Assembly: GCF_009728735.1 (NCBI RefSeq) | Contig: NZ_CP024636.1 | Span: forward strand, 1 to 64,000 | Length of the DNA stretch: 64,000 nucleotides | Direction of reading: 5' to 3' | Origin: Pantoea phytobeneficialis | GTDB taxonomy: Bacteria > Pseudomonadota > Gammaproteobacteria > Enterobacterales > Enterobacteriaceae | In this document: piece by piece, positions 10,850 through 25,134 of the stretch | Layout: each line of letters opens with the position of its first letter | Position numbering within the stretch: the first letter of the stretch is position 1 | The notes under the pieces: generated by a model | Databases searched by the model: none | Told to the model about the DNA's origin: nothing | The model's input: the letters and a program-made list of their open reading frames with translations, nothing else | Made by a program: the position numbers and the translations under genes

Positions 10850-11440
10850 TCAGGCAAACTTGCACACATCATCGAAGCCGAGGCGTGGCAGACGCGCATG
10901 CAGCTTGCTGGCCTCGCCATAGCCGAGGTTGATCAGCAAATTAACCTGCCATTTGCTGTCGCTGAAGAAGGCGGCGTTGACTTTGGCTGGATCAAAACCG
11001 GACATTGGGCCAGCGTCCAGACCGAGCGAGCGCGCGGCCATGATCAGGTAACCTGCTTGCAGGCTGCTATTACGAAACGCTGTCTCTTTGACCAATTCCG
11101 GGTTGCTGGTGAACCAGCTACGCGCATCACCGTGCGGAAACAGTTTCGGCAGATTTTCATAGAACTCGGGATCTGAGGCGACAATCACCGTAGCCGGTGC
11201 CTTCATGGTTTTTTCCAGGTTACCGGAGGAGAGTGCTGGCTTTAACTTCTCTTTCCCTTCCTGGGAAGTAACAAATACAAAGCGACCCGGTGAACAGTTA
11301 GCAGAAGTCGGACCCAGCGCCGTCAACTGATAGAGCTGTTTAATCAGTTCTTCTGAAATGGGTTTTTCCTGCCAGTAGCTGTGGGTGCGAGCCTCATTGA
11401 ATAGGGTATTCAGAGCGAGGCTGTCGAGCGGTGTACTCAT
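10850..11440 (-). CDS. RutE-like nitroreductase family protein
   Basis: A 196-residue FMN-dependent nitroreductase-fold protein, the exact length of E. coli RutE (probable malonic semialdehyde reductase of pyrimidine catabolism). It shares long RutE stretches: [54 protein letters not shown] and LLIN-GYG-SKL-ARLPRL. The chosen ATG (11438-11440) is preceded by AAGGAGAG; the frame is open further upstream but without a ribosome site. The rest of a rut operon (rutA, B, C, D, G, R) is absent nearby, so the physiological substrate is uncertain. Confidence 0.85.
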   Translation of the reverse strand: MSTPLDSLALNTLFNEARTHSYWQEKPISEELIKQLYQLTALGPTSANCSPGRFVFVTSQEGKEKLKPALSSGNLEKTMKAPATVIVASDPEFYENLPKLFPHGDARSWFTSNPELVKETAFRNSSLQAGYLIMAARSLGLDAGPMSGFDPAKVNAAFFSDSKWQVNLLINLGYGEASKLHARLPRLGFDDVCKFA

Positions 11441-11622
11441 GTTTCTCTCCTTTTCAGGCATCAAATTGAGCCCAATGTTTAGCATGAATAGAGGAATGGC
11501 CTGGATCAGTCGGTGCACTTTGGGCGGTGATTAAGGTAGTCAGCAGGGCGGTCCGGCTGGTGAAGATCTTCACCGTTATACTGCAAATAGAGAGGGTTAC
11601 CAAATAACATTGCAGTAAATAT

Positions 11623-11650
11623 CCCTGGTTAGCCGCGATGCTAACCAGGG
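11623..11650 (-). terminator. Terminator-like hairpin downstream of mnmE
   Basis: CCCTGGTTAG and CTAACCAGGG form a 10-bp perfect stem with an 8-nt loop, 20 nt beyond the mnmE stop. The following minus-strand bases (ATATTTACT) are only moderately U-rich, so termination strength is uncertain. Confidence 0.6.
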
Positions 11651-11669
11651 GGAATGAATGTTAAAACAA

Positions 11670-13034
11670 CTATTTCCCAATACAAAAACTGGAGAAAATC
11701 CGCCCCAGCAAGTCATCAGAGGTGAACTCACCGGTAATTTCGCTCAACGCCTGTTGTGCCAGACGCAGCTCCTCGGCCAGCAGCTCGCCCGCCCAGGCTC
11801 CCAGCAGCTGATCTTTGCCTTGTTGCAAATGGGTTGCCGCCAGTTCCAGCGCCTGCAAATGGCGACGGCGAGCAAGGAAGCCACCTTCCATATTGCCGCT
11901 GAAGCCCATGGTTTGTTTCAGGTGATCACGCAGGGTATCCACACCTTCGCCGGTGCGGGCGGAGAGGCGAATAAGTGAGTGACCATTTACTTCAGACAGA
12001 CCAAGGGACTCGCCTGTCATATCGGCTTTGTTTCGTACCACGGTGATCGGCAGTTCGGCTGGCAAACGCGAAACAAAATCGGGCCAGATGGCCGCCGCTT
12101 CCGTGGCATCAGTGGTGGTGCCATCCACCATAAACAACACACGGTCAGCCTGCTCAATCTCCTGCCAGGCACGCTCAATACCGATGCGTTCTACTTCGTC
12201 GCTGGCATCGCGTAAACCGGCGGTATCGATGATATGCAATGGCATTCCGTCGATATGAATGTGTTCGCGCAGTACATCACGCGTCGTTCCGGCAATATCG
12301 GTGACAATTGCGGCTTCTCGACCAGCTAATGCATTGAGAAGACTGGATTTTCCGGCGTTTGGACGTCCGGCGATCACCACTTTCATCCCCTCGCGCAGCA
12401 GGCTACCCTGGCGTGCTTCAGCACGCACGCCATTCAGGTCACCGATCACCGCATTCAGCTGAGCTTCAATTTTCCCGTCTGAGAGGAAGTCGATCTCTTC
12501 ATCAGGAAAGTCGATAGCGGCTTCCACATAGATGCGCAGGTAAGTAAGTGCTTCCACAAGCGCGTTAATGCGGATGGAGAATGCCCCCTGCAACGAGTTC
12601 ACCGCCGAACGTGCCGCTTGCTCTGAGCTGGCATCAATCAGGTCAGCAATGGCTTCTGCCTGAGCCAGGTCGAGCTTGTCATTCAGGAAGGCGCGTTCAG
12701 AAAACTCACCTGGTTGTGCGATGCGTACGCCGGGCAGCGCCACAATACGCTTCAGCAGCAGGTCGAGGATCACCGGGCCACCGTGGCCCTGCAACTCCAG
12801 CACATCTTCACCGGTGAAGGAGTTTGGTCCGGGGAACCACAGCGCAATGCCCTGATCCAGCACGCTGCCATCGCTATCGGTAAACGGCAGATAGTCGGCA
12901 TAGCGCGGTTTCGGCAGTTTGCCCAGCACGGCTTGCGCGATGTCAGCGGCTTTGGCACCGGAGATACGCAGGATGCCGACGCCACCACGTCCGGGGGGCG
13001 TCGCCTGGGCGACGATGGTATCGCTGTGGCTCAT
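11670..13034 (-). CDS. mnmE: tRNA modification GTPase MnmE (TrmE)
   Basis: GTPase that with MnmG makes the cmnm5 modification at wobble U34 of several tRNAs. It has 454 residues, as in E. coli. The N-terminal tetrahydrofolate-binding domain begins [21 protein letters not shown]. The G domain has [11 protein letters not shown] (G1), DIAGTTRD (G2), DTAGLRD (G3) and NKAD (G4). The C-terminal FCIGK carries the catalytic Cys. It lies downstream of yidC in the conserved rpmH-rnpA-yidD-yidC-mnmE order but behind a strong terminator, so it probably has its own promoter too. Confidence 0.98.
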   Translation of the reverse strand: MSHSDTIVAQATPPGRGGVGILRISGAKAADIAQAVLGKLPKPRYADYLPFTDSDGSVLDQGIALWFPGPNSFTGEDVLELQGHGGPVILDLLLKRIVALPGVRIAQPGEFSERAFLNDKLDLAQAEAIADLIDASSEQAARSAVNSLQGAFSIRINALVEALTYLRIYVEAAIDFPDEEIDFLSDGKIEAQLNAVIGDLNGVRAEARQGSLLREGMKVVIAGRPNAGKSSLLNALAGREAAIVTDIAGTTRDVLREHIHIDGMPLHIIDTAGLRDASDEVERIGIERAWQEIEQADRVLFMVDGTTTDATEAAAIWPDFVSRLPAELPITVVRNKADMTGESLGLSEVNGHSLIRLSARTGEGVDTLRDHLKQTMGFSGNMEGGFLARRRHLQALELAATHLQQGKDQLLGAWAGELLAEELRLAQQALSEITGEFTSDDLLGRIFSSFCIGK

Positions 13035-13051
13035 AAATCACCTTTTTTTGC

Positions 13052-13081
13052 AAAAAAACAGGGCGGCATAAATGCCGCCCC
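13052..13081 (-). terminator. Rho-independent terminator downstream of yidC
   Basis: On the minus strand, GGGCGGCAT and ATGCCGCCC form a 9-bp stem with a 2-nt loop, followed by TGTTTTTTT. It lies between yidC and mnmE. Confidence 0.85.
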
Positions 13082-13115
13082 TTGAGTATACGTCGTGGCT
13101 CGTGGGAGCTGGACG

Positions 13116-14762
13116 TTACGCTTTCTTCTTGTCGCGGCTATGCAGACCACGTTTTTCCAGGCCGCGATAAATCAGCTGCTGCTGGAGAATGGTAACCAGG
13201 TTGCTGACGATGTAGTACAGCACCAGACCTGACGGGAACCACAGGAAGAAGACGGTAAAGATAACCGGCATGTAAGTCATGATCTTCTGCTGCATCGGAT
13301 CGGTCACGGTAGTCGGTGACATCTTCTGAATGAAGAACATGGTGATACCCATGATAACCGGCAGGATGTAGTACGGGTCCTGCGCAGACAAGTCATGAAT
13401 CCACAGAATAAACGGCGCATGACGCAGTTCAACCGAGCCTGACAGCATGTAGTACAGGGCAAGGAAGATTGGCATCTGAATCACCAGCGGCAGACAGCCA
13501 CCGAGCGGGTTGACCTTCTCCGCTTTGTACAGCGCCATCATCTCCTGGCTCATCTTCTGCTTATCGTCGCCCAGACGCTCACGCATCGCCTGAATCTTCG
13601 GCTGTAGCATGCGCATCTTCGCCATCGAGGTGTACTGCGCTTTGGTCAGCGGGTACATGATGCCACGAACGATGAAGGTGATAACGATGATGGAGAAGCC
13701 CCAGTTACCGATGAAGCTGTGGATAAATTTCAGCAGCTTAAACAGCGGCTGAGAGATGAACCACAACCAGCCGTAATCTACGGTCAGATCCAGGTGAGGC
13801 GCAATGGCCGCCATTTTGTCCTGAATCTCCGGGCCAACCCACAGGGTCGCGCCAAGATTCTGCTGTGCGCCAGGGGCGATAGTTACCGGTGCAGATTTAT
13901 AACCGATGGCTGCCACGCCGTTACCCAGGTTGCTGGTGTACAGGGTGTTGGTGCCTTCAGTACGTGGAACCCACGCGGTAGCAAAGTATTGCTGCAACAT
14001 CGCCACCCAGCCGTTGCTGGTGGTGGTGTTCAGGTTCTCGTTATCATTGATGGTATCGAATTTATATTTTTCGTATTTCGCATCGCTGGTCGAGTACGCT
14101 GCGCCACGGAAGGTGTGCAGAGCAAAGTTGTTGCTGCCGGTATCGCGGTGTTTCGGGACTTCAATAGTCTGCTTCAGCTGGCCAAACATCGCGACTTCCA
14201 GCGGCTGCTGGCTGGCGTTATTGATGTTGTAGTCAACATTTACAGCGAATTCGCCGCGTTTGAACACGAAGGTTTTGGTGTAGACCACACCGTTTTCGCC
14301 GGTCCAGGTGAGCGGTACGCGCAGCTCAGTCTGACCTTCCGCCATCTCAAAGTGGTCCTGAGTGGTGGTGAAAAGCGGACGCGCGCCATTGTTCGGGTTA
14401 TCCGGACCGTTGCGACCAGTTAAGCCGCTCTGCGCCTGATAGATGAACGCCGGGGTAGTTTCAAGCAGCTGGAACGGTGCATCCGAACCCAGTTTATCCG
14501 GGTACGTCAGCAGTGAGGCTTGCTCGATATCGCCGCCACGGGTGTTGATGTTTAAAGACAGGACATCAGTCTTAACGGTGATCGTTTTGCCCTGGCCGCT
14601 GCCGGGAACGCCGGAAGTGGCGGCATCACCCGCTGTGCTGTTAGTGGTCTGCGTGGTCTGGGTTTGCTGCGGCTGCGGAGCATGGTCCGTCTGCCAGGCT
14701 TGCCAGATCATAAAAGACACGAACAGAAAAGCGATGAGAAAGAGATTGCGTTGCGAATCCAT
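13116..14762 (-). CDS. yidC: Membrane protein insertase YidC
   Basis: Inner-membrane insertase and folding chaperone acting alone or with SecYEG, 548 residues as in E. coli. The first transmembrane segment ([16 protein letters not shown], about 7-22) is followed by the large periplasmic P1 beta-sandwich domain (about 60-340). The conserved C-terminal five-helix core starts near [16 protein letters not shown], with [19 protein letters not shown] and [19 protein letters not shown]. The basic tail [11 protein letters not shown] ends the protein. It follows yidD by 18 nt and ends in a strong terminator. Confidence 0.98.
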   Translation of the reverse strand: MDSQRNLFLIAFLFVSFMIWQAWQTDHAPQPQQTQTTQTTNSTAGDAATSGVPGSGQGKTITVKTDVLSLNINTRGGDIEQASLLTYPDKLGSDAPFQLLETTPAFIYQAQSGLTGRNGPDNPNNGARPLFTTTQDHFEMAEGQTELRVPLTWTGENGVVYTKTFVFKRGEFAVNVDYNINNASQQPLEVAMFGQLKQTIEVPKHRDTGSNNFALHTFRGAAYSTSDAKYEKYKFDTINDNENLNTTTSNGWVAMLQQYFATAWVPRTEGTNTLYTSNLGNGVAAIGYKSAPVTIAPGAQQNLGATLWVGPEIQDKMAAIAPHLDLTVDYGWLWFISQPLFKLLKFIHSFIGNWGFSIIVITFIVRGIMYPLTKAQYTSMAKMRMLQPKIQAMRERLGDDKQKMSQEMMALYKAEKVNPLGGCLPLVIQMPIFLALYYMLSGSVELRHAPFILWIHDLSAQDPYYILPVIMGITMFFIQKMSPTTVTDPMQQKIMTYMPVIFTVFFLWFPSGLVLYYIVSNLVTILQQQLIYRGLEKRGLHSRDKKKA

Positions 14763-14780
14763 CGTTAATGTTCTCTGGTT

Positions 14781-15023
14781 TCAAAGTTTTTTTGGCGGCA
14801 CAGGATCGTCGCCACCCGGGTTCAAAGGGTGGCATTTTAATACGCGTTTAATCGTCAACCAACTGCCTTTTATTACGCCAAAGCGACGTAAGGCCTCAAT
14901 TCCATACTGCGAACAGGAGGGATGGAACCGGCAATGAGGTCCCAGCAGTGGGCTGATGGCGCGTTGATACACGCGTATCAGGCCGATCAGGAGCCGCGAG
15001 CCAGGCGACAGTGACGACGCCAT
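14781..15023 (-). CDS. yidD: Membrane protein insertion efficiency factor YidD
   Basis: A small 80-residue inner-membrane-associated protein of the UPF0161 family that assists YidC-dependent insertion. Family features are the amphipathic start [18 protein letters not shown], the Cys-rich [19 protein letters not shown] and the ending [13 protein letters not shown]. The start overlaps the end of rnpA by 37 nt in another frame, as in other enterobacteria, so translation is probably coupled. Confidence 0.95.
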   Translation of the reverse strand: MASSLSPGSRLLIGLIRVYQRAISPLLGPHCRFHPSCSQYGIEALRRFGVIKGSWLTIKRVLKCHPLNPGGDDPVPPKKL

Positions 15024-15346
15024 AATTTCTCCAACGCTTCCGCCAGCGCACGGTTATCCAGGTCAGCAACCCCTTTTTTAGCCACGACCACAAAATCCAT
15101 CGCGGGCAGTTCATGTTGGCGCAGACGAAAGCTTTCGCGGGTCAATCGCTTGATCCGGTTGCGTTCATGGGCGCGTTTAACATGTTTTTTGGCGACGGTG
15201 AGACCGATGCGGGGATGCCCCAGCGAGTTAAGGCGGCCGAGGATGGTGATTTGCGGCGTGCCAGCCCTTTGTGGCTGCTGGAAGACGAAAGTGAAATGAG
15301 TGGGAGTTAACAAACGTAACTCCCTGGGAAATGCGAGCTTAACCAC
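14987..15346 (-). CDS. rnpA: Ribonuclease P protein component RnpA
   Basis: Protein cofactor of RNase P, which binds M1 RNA and the 5' leader of pre-tRNA. It has 119 residues (119 in E. coli). The RNA-binding RNR signature is [22 protein letters not shown], with the central FVVVAKKG strand downstream. The start is GTG at 15344-15346, as in E. coli. The gene lies 15 nt downstream of rpmH and overlaps yidD. Confidence 0.97.
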   Translation of the reverse strand: MVKLAFPRELRLLTPTHFTFVFQQPQRAGTPQITILGRLNSLGHPRIGLTVAKKHVKRAHERNRIKRLTRESFRLRQHELPAMDFVVVAKKGVADLDNRALAEALEKLWRRHCRLARGS

Positions 15347-15361
15347 GAGGGTTAGCTTTTA

Positions 15362-16104
<743 letters not shown>

Positions 16105-17505
16105 GTGTCACTTACGCTTTGGCAACAGTGTCTTGCCCGTTTGCAGGATGAGCTTCCTGCCACCGAATTCAGCATGTGGATTCGTCCGCTGCAAGCTGAA
16201 TTGAACGACAATACGCTGGCCTTATATGCACCAAATCGGTTTGTACTCGACTGGGTTCGGGATAAATATCTCAACAGTATCAATGGGCTGCTGAATGAAT
16301 TCTGCGGTGCGGATGTGCCGTTGCTGCGTTTTGAGGTGGGCACGCGCCCGGTGGCGCAAGTTGCGGCCAGCCAGCCTGCGATGGCCAGCGTTAGCGCGCC
16401 GGCTCCGGCGCAAAGCCGTCCGGCTCCGGCGCAAACGCTGCGCCCAAGCTGGGACTCTGTCCCCGCGCCAGCGGATGTAACTTACCGCTCCAATGTGAAT
16501 AACCGCCATAACTTTGACAACTTCGTTGAAGGTAAATCTAACCAACTGGCGCGCGCGGCGGCACGTCAGGTGGCGGATAATCCGGGTGGTGCTTATAACC
16601 CGCTGTTCCTTTATGGCGGCACGGGTCTGGGCAAAACTCACCTGTTACATGCGGTCGGCAACGGCATCATGGCGCGCAAGCCCAATGCCAAAGTGGTGTA
16701 CATGCACTCCGAACGTTTTGTGCAGGACATGGTGAAAGCGCTACAAAACAACGCCATTGAAGAGTTCAAACGTTACTATCGCTCCGTCGATGCATTGTTA
16801 ATCGATGACATCCAGTTCTTTGCCAATAAAGAGCGATCGCAGGAGGAGTTTTTCCACACCTTCAATGCGCTGCTGGAAGGCAATCAACAGATCATCCTGA
16901 CCTCGGATCGTTACCCCAAAGAGATCAACGGCGTGGAAGATCGTCTGAAGTCGCGCTTTGGCTGGGGATTGACCGTAGCGATTGAGCCGCCGGAGCTTGA
17001 GACGCGTGTTGCGATCCTGATGAAGAAAGCTGATGAAAACGACATTCGCCTGCCGGGTGAAGTGGCGTTCTTTATTGCCAAGCGTCTGCGTTCTAACGTC
17101 CGTGAGCTGGAAGGCGCACTGAATCGCGTTATTGCCAACGCCAACTTTACCGGCCGCGCCATTACCATCGATTTCGTGCGTGAAGCGCTGCGCGATCTGC
17201 TGGCGTTGCAGGAAAAGCTGGTCACCATCGACAACATTCAAAAGACGGTGGCGGAGTATTACAAAATTAAAGTGGCTGATCTGCTCTCCAAGCGCCGTTC
17301 GCGCTCGGTAGCACGTCCACGCCAGATGGCGATGGCGATGGCGAAAGAGCTGACCAACCATAGCCTGCCGGAAATTGGTGATGCGTTTGGTGGCCGCGAC
17401 CATACCACCGTGCTTCACGCCTGCCGTAAAATCGAGCAGCTGCGTGAAGAGAGCCACGACATCAAAGAAGATTTCTCTAACCTCATTCGAACTTTATCTT
17501 CCTGA
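16105..17505 (+). CDS. dnaA: Chromosomal replication initiator protein DnaA
   Basis: AAA+ initiator that binds DnaA boxes and melts oriC, 466 residues (467 in E. coli). Domain I begins [22 protein letters not shown] Pro/Ala-rich domain II linker follows. Domain III has Walker [14 protein letters not shown] and Walker B LLIDDIQF. Domain IV ends with the DnaA signature [16 protein letters not shown] chose GTG at 16105, which gives VSLTLW as the N-terminus and has GTGGAG upstream; the GTG at 16093 is part of that ribosome site. dnaN follows after 4 nt. Confidence 0.98.
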   Translation: MSLTLWQQCLARLQDELPATEFSMWIRPLQAELNDNTLALYAPNRFVLDWVRDKYLNSINGLLNEFCGADVPLLRFEVGTRPVAQVAASQPAMASVSAPAPAQSRPAPAQTLRPSWDSVPAPADVTYRSNVNNRHNFDNFVEGKSNQLARAAARQVADNPGGAYNPLFLYGGTGLGKTHLLHAVGNGIMARKPNAKVVYMHSERFVQDMVKALQNNAIEEFKRYYRSVDALLIDDIQFFANKERSQEEFFHTFNALLEGNQQIILTSDRYPKEINGVEDRLKSRFGWGLTVAIEPPELETRVAILMKKADENDIRLPGEVAFFIAKRLRSNVRELEGALNRVIANANFTGRAITIDFVREALRDLLALQEKLVTIDNIQKTVAEYYKIKVADLLSKRRSRSVARPRQMAMAMAKELTNHSLPEIGDAFGGRDHTTVLHACRKIEQLREESHDIKEDFSNLIRTLSS

Positions 17506-17509
17506 CGCT

Positions 17510-18610
17510 ATGAAATTTATTGTTGAACGTGAGCAGTTGCTGAAACCGCTGCAACAAGTCAGCGGCCCGCTTGGTGGGCGTCCTACGCTGCCGATCCTCG
17601 GAAATTTGCTGCTGCAGGTTAATGAAGGCACCCTGCTGCTGACCGGCACCGATCTGGAAATGGAGATGGTGGCGCGCGTGGCGTTAACGCAGCCGCATGA
17701 ACCTGGTGCGACTACGGTTCCGGCGCGTAAATTCCTCGACATTTGTCGCGGTCTGCCGGATGGCGCAGAGATCACCCTGACGCTGGAAGGCGACAGAATG
17801 CTGGTACGCTCTGGCCGCAGCCGTTTTTCACTCTCCACGCTGCCCGCCAGTGATTTTCCCAATCTGGATGACTGGCAAAGCGAGGTGGAATTCACCCTGC
17901 CGCAGGCCACGCTGAAGCGTCTGATTGAAGCTACGCAGTTTTCGATGGCGCATCAGGACGTGCGTTACTACCTCAACGGCATGCTGTTTGAAACCGAAGG
18001 GGAAGAGTTGCGCACCGTCGCAACCGATGGTCACCGTCTGGCGGTCTGCTCGATGCCTATCGGTCAGGCGTTACCTAACCATTCGGTGATCGTGCCGCGT
18101 AAAGGGGTGATTGAGCTGGTACGTCTGCTTGACGGCGGCGAAACCCCGTTACAGGTACAAATCGGCAGCAGCAACATCCGCGCCCACGTCGGCGATTTTA
18201 TTTTTACATCGAAGCTGGTTGATGGTCGTTTCCCGGATTATCGCCGCGTATTGCCGAAAAATCCCGACAAAGCGCTGGAAGCCGGTTGCGATCTGCTGAA
18301 GCAGGCGTTTGCGCGTGCGGCGATTTTGTCGAATGAGAAATTCCGCGGTGTTCGCATCTATATCACCGAAAATCAGCTCAAAATTACCGCCAACAACCCG
18401 GAACAGGAAGAAGCGGAAGAGATGCTGGATGTCAGCTACAACGGCAGCGAGCTGGAGATTGGTTTCAACGTGAGTTACGTGCTGGATGTGCTGAACGCGC
18501 TGAAGTGCGAAAATGTGCGTTTGCTACTGACTGACTCCGTATCGAGTGTGCAAATCGAGGACGTTGCCAGTCCGGCAGCCGCCTACGTTGTCATGCCAAT
18601 GCGGTTGTAG
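17510..18610 (+). CDS. dnaN: DNA polymerase III beta sliding clamp DnaN
   Basis: Ring-shaped processivity clamp, 366 residues, identical in length to the E. coli protein. It begins MKFIVEREQLLKPLQQVSGP and ends YVVMPMRL, which forms part of the partner-binding cleft. Three topologically equal domains are expected. The ATG at 17510 lies 4 nt after the dnaA stop, so the two are co-transcribed and probably coupled. A hairpin separates it from recF. Confidence 0.98.
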   Translation: MKFIVEREQLLKPLQQVSGPLGGRPTLPILGNLLLQVNEGTLLLTGTDLEMEMVARVALTQPHEPGATTVPARKFLDICRGLPDGAEITLTLEGDRMLVRSGRSRFSLSTLPASDFPNLDDWQSEVEFTLPQATLKRLIEATQFSMAHQDVRYYLNGMLFETEGEELRTVATDGHRLAVCSMPIGQALPNHSVIVPRKGVIELVRLLDGGETPLQVQIGSSNIRAHVGDFIFTSKLVDGRFPDYRRVLPKNPDKALEAGCDLLKQAFARAAILSNEKFRGVRIYITENQLKITANNPEQEEAEEMLDVSYNGSELEIGFNVSYVLDVLNALKCENVRLLLTDSVSSVQIEDVASPAAAYVVMPMRL

Positions 18611-18618
18611 AAAATATC

Positions 18619-18640
18619 GGCCTGGCAAATAAGCCAGGCC
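18619..18640 (+). terminator. Attenuator-like hairpin between dnaN and recF
   Basis: GGCCTGGC and GCCAGGCC form an 8-bp stem with a 6-nt loop, followed by TGATTTGTT. The U-tract is weak, so partial termination or mRNA protection is more likely than a full stop. Confidence 0.55.
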
Positions 18641-18697
18641 TGATTTGTTGAAGTTTGGTAAACACCCTCTTCTTGTCCTCCAAAGCTGGATTGATTG

Positions 18698-22209
<3,512 letters not shown>

Positions 22210-22217
22210 TGTGTCAA

Positions 22218-22246
22218 AACCCTTCCCAATCGGGAAGGGTTTTTTG
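22218..22246 (+). terminator. Rho-independent terminator after gyrB
   Basis: AACCCTTCCC pairs with GGGAAGGGTT around an AATC loop and is followed by a T-run, 9 nt beyond the gyrB stop. Confidence 0.92.
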
Positions 22247-22396
22247 TTTGTTACCCGCCTGACATTTCCTTTTCTGCTTAAAAAACATCTGCGTTAGCTT
22301 TTGTTTGCTTCCGTTTTTTCCCGTGCGCTGCGATCCGTGTCACTTACATCTGTTGTCCACTCCCTTACGCTTTGGGCGAAGCGGAGGGGATGACGC

Positions 22397-23596
22397 ATGT
22401 TTCTGGAAGAGCGACGTAATCAAATACTTAAATGGCTGGATGAACAGGATCGCGTAACGGTTAATGGGCTGGCAAGCCAGCTTGGCGTTACACGCGAAAC
22501 TATTCGTACCGATCTCGGCGCACTGGCGCGTCAGGGATTGGTACAACGCTGCTATGGCGGGGCGATTGCCCTGCGCCGCAACCTCCAGGAAAAATTGATC
22601 AGCGAAAGTGGCGGTAATTTTGAAGTGTTGCTGGAGCGTTTGCAGGCGCGGCGTCCGAGCGCAACATCTGCGGTAAAAAACGGCAAAGTTTGCATTCTTG
22701 GTGCCTTTAATGTCGATATCGTGGCTAAAGTTGCACGTTTTCCTCGCGGCGGCGAATCGCTGCTGGCGCTCGGCAGCACCCTCGGTCCGGGCGGCAAAGG
22801 GGCCAACCAGGCGATGGCGGCCAGTTGTGCCGGTACGCGGGTACATTTTGTCGCCAAAGTTGGCACCGATCAGTTCAGCAAGTTTGCGTTTGACCATCTG
22901 TCGGCCTCAGGCATCCACTCGTTCCGTCTGTACCAGACGGATAGTGAGCCGACCGGAAGCGCCATCATTTACGTCTCGCAGGAGAATGGCGAGAACATGA
23001 TCGCCATCTATTCCGGCGCGAACAAAACCTTCACCGACGACGAAATCGCCGAGATGACCCACGAGTTGTCGGATGCCAGCGTGCTGCTGCTGCAACTGGA
23101 AAACAACTTTGAGGCCACGCGCAGCGCGATTCGTCTCGCTCATACGCTCGGGGTGCGGGTGATTATGAACCCCGCACCGTTTTCCGCCGAGGTGTTGAGC
23201 TGTCTGGCGATGATTGACGTGCTAACCCCCAATGAAACCGAAGCCTCGTTGCTGTCTGGCATCGAAATCGTCGATTTAGCCAGCGCGCGCGCCGCCGCAC
23301 AGGCCATCGTCGAACTGGGCGCGCGACGCGTCATCATCACTATGGGATCACGCGGTGCGTTACTGCTTGATAACCAACAATTTCATCATATTCCGGCCTT
23401 CCCGGCGCTGAGCGTCGATACAACCGGGGCGGGCGATGCCTTCAACGGTGCGCTGGCCGCCGCGCTGGCGCAGGGGCAAAGCCTGTTGCAGGCCGCCACC
23501 TGGGCATCGGCCTTTGCCGCGCTGGCGGTAGAGCGCGAAGGTGCCAGCAATATGCCGGATCGACAGCAGGTTATGGCCCGACTTCATCAACGATAA
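22397..23596 (+). CDS. Fused DeoR-type HTH regulator / ribokinase-family sugar kinase
   Basis: A 399-residue two-domain protein. Residues 1-58 are a DeoR-type winged helix (RRNQILKWL, QLGVTRETIRTDL, GLVQRCYGGA). From about 97 to the end is a complete PfkB/ribokinase kinase: GGKGANQ (132-138), NPAP (258-261), TPNE (277-280) and DTTGAGDAFNG with catalytic Asp347. The usual DeoR sugar-phosphate effector domain is missing; the kinase domain replaces it. The start follows GCGGAGGGG. It is first in an operon with an aldolase, a YhcH-type protein and an MFS carrier. Likely role (inference): it phosphorylates the pathway sugar acid and represses the operon. Exact substrate unknown. Confidence 0.85.
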   Translation: MFLEERRNQILKWLDEQDRVTVNGLASQLGVTRETIRTDLGALARQGLVQRCYGGAIALRRNLQEKLISESGGNFEVLLERLQARRPSATSAVKNGKVCILGAFNVDIVAKVARFPRGGESLLALGSTLGPGGKGANQAMAASCAGTRVHFVAKVGTDQFSKFAFDHLSASGIHSFRLYQTDSEPTGSAIIYVSQENGENMIAIYSGANKTFTDDEIAEMTHELSDASVLLLQLENNFEATRSAIRLAHTLGVRVIMNPAPFSAEVLSCLAMIDVLTPNETEASLLSGIEIVDLASARAAAQAIVELGARRVIITMGSRGALLLDNQQFHHIPAFPALSVDTTGAGDAFNGALAAALAQGQSLLQAATWASAFAALAVEREGASNMPDRQQVMARLHQR

Positions 23597-23632
23597 CAAA
23601 TCACAGCGGTGGAACCGCTGGCAGGAGAGAAC

Positions 23633-24559
23633 ATGAAAAAAATCGAAGGCATTGTGCCGGTTATGCTTACCCCCTTTACGGCAGACAACCAGGTTGATTA
23701 TCCGGGGCTGGAGCGCCTGATTAACTGGTATCTGGCGGAAGGTGTCGATGCATTGTTCGCGGTATGTCAGTCGAGCGAAATGCAGTTCTTAAGCCTCGAA
23801 GAACGCGTGGCGCTGGCGAAATTTGTGGTGGAAAAAGTGCAGGGTCGCGTGCCGGTGATTGCGTCTGGTCATATCAGCGACGATCTGGCGCAACAAACCG
23901 CCGAGTTGCAGGCGATGGCGAACACCGGCATCGATGCGTTGGTGCTGGTGACTAACCATCTCGACCCGAAAAATGAGGGCAGCGCAACCTTCTACGCACA
24001 CCTCAATCATTTGCTGGAGGCGCTGCCTGACACCATGCCGCTGGGCCTGTACGAATGTCCGGCTCCGTACCGTCGTCTGTTGAGCGATGAAGAGTTCAGC
24101 TTCTGCGCCAACAGCGGCCGTTTCGTGGTGCTGAAAGATGTGAGCTGCGATCTGCCGACGGTACAGCGTCGAGTGCAGTTGGCGGAAGGTACGCCGCTGG
24201 CGGTGATCAACGCCAACGCCGCCATCGCCTGGCCAGCCATGCAGGCCGGTTCCAAAGGTTTCAGCGGCGTCTTCACCAACTTCCATCCGGGACTGTATCA
24301 CTGGCTGTACCACCAGGGCGCGCAGCAGGCGGAGAAAGCCCACGAGCTTTCGCTGTTCCTGTCGCTCAGCGCGGTGACGGAAACCCTCGGCTACCCGAAA
24401 AACGCCAAAATCTACCATCAACGCTTGGGCACCTTCGCCAGCGAGCATTGCCGCGTTAATAAAGACAACGTGCTGGAGAAATTCTGGGGACTGGGCGTAT
24501 TGCTCGACCAGATCCGCGATGGCAGCCAGATTTGGCAGCAACGTATCGAAAACCTCTGA
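23633..24559 (+). CDS. Dihydrodipicolinate synthase/N-acetylneuraminate lyase family aldolase
   Basis: A 308-residue class I (Schiff-base) TIM-barrel aldolase of the DapA/NanA superfamily, probably cleaving a 2-keto-3-deoxy sugar acid to pyruvate plus an aldehyde. Schiff-base Lys168 lies in FVVLKDVS; Tyr140 in LYECP is the usual catalytic Tyr. The carboxylate-binding GTTGE/GSTGE motif is altered to CQSSE (45-49), so the substrate may differ from the well-known members. The ATG at 23633 is preceded by GCAGGAGAG. It lies 36 nt after the kinase gene and is followed by a palindromic repeat and the YhcH-type gene. Confidence 0.85.
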   Translation: MKKIEGIVPVMLTPFTADNQVDYPGLERLINWYLAEGVDALFAVCQSSEMQFLSLEERVALAKFVVEKVQGRVPVIASGHISDDLAQQTAELQAMANTGIDALVLVTNHLDPKNEGSATFYAHLNHLLEALPDTMPLGLYECPAPYRRLLSDEEFSFCANSGRFVVLKDVSCDLPTVQRRVQLAEGTPLAVINANAAIAWPAMQAGSKGFSGVFTNFHPGLYHWLYHQGAQQAEKAHELSLFLSLSAVTETLGYPKNAKIYHQRLGTFASEHCRVNKDNVLEKFWGLGVLLDQIRDGSQIWQQRIENL

Positions 24560-24568
24560 GAAAAATAC

Positions 24569-24596
24569 GTAGCGGTGCGATTTATCGCGCCGCTAC
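24569..24596. repeat. Dispersed palindromic repeat, single-arm form
   Basis: A 28-bp near-perfect palindrome, from GTAGCGGTGCGATTTATC to GCGCCGCTAC, inside the sugar-acid operon between the aldolase and YhcH-type genes. In mRNA it would form a hairpin. Confidence 0.8.
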
Positions 24597-24639
24597 GGCT
24601 GTACCTGAACCCATTAATGATAACGACAGGGAAAACACC

Positions 24640-25134
24640 ATGATTGTATGTGATAGCCAGGATTGGGCGCGTGAGCGCCATGCCTTCCACCCCATCGTCG
24701 ACCAGGCGTTACGTTGGATAGCCGACACCGATTTCAGCCAACTGGCCACCGGCAAATATGACTTGCTGCCGGATAACCAGATGTTCTGCCTGGTGCAGGA
24801 AATGGACACCGAACCGGCCAGCGATCGCCGTGCCGAGTCGCATTTTAACTACGTTGATATTCAGTACCTGTTGGCCGGACGCGAGAACATTGGCGTGGCG
24901 CGGGCGCATCCGCAGCATGTCATCATTGAAGATCTGCGCGCTGAGCGTGACGTGGTTTTTTATCAGGACACAATTGATGAATCGATGATCACTCTGACGC
25001 CGGGCATGTTCGCGCTGTTTTTCCCGCATGACGTGCATCGTCCCTGCTGTGCCGCGCCTGATGCGCAGCCGATCCGTAAAGCGGTGATCAAAATTAACCT
25101 CAGCCTGTTTAACGCGGTGGGGGCAACACAATGA
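24640..25134 (+). CDS. YhcH/YjgK/YiaL family protein (DUF386, sugar anomerase-like)
   Basis: A 164-residue cupin-like protein of the YhcH/YjgK/YiaL family. E. coli YhcH (NanQ) helps open or anomerise sialic acid, and YiaL sits in a ketogulonate operon. Family motifs are the metal-site ESHFNYVDIQYLLAG and the FFPHDVHRP strand near the C-terminus. The ATG at 24640 has ACAGGG upstream. It overlaps the following MFS gene by 4 nt (ATGA). The context supports handling of a cyclic keto-acid sugar before phosphorylation or cleavage. Confidence 0.88.
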   Translation: MIVCDSQDWARERHAFHPIVDQALRWIADTDFSQLATGKYDLLPDNQMFCLVQEMDTEPASDRRAESHFNYVDIQYLLAGRENIGVARAHPQHVIIEDLRAERDVVFYQDTIDESMITLTPGMFALFFPHDVHRPCCAAPDAQPIRKAVIKINLSLFNAVGATQ

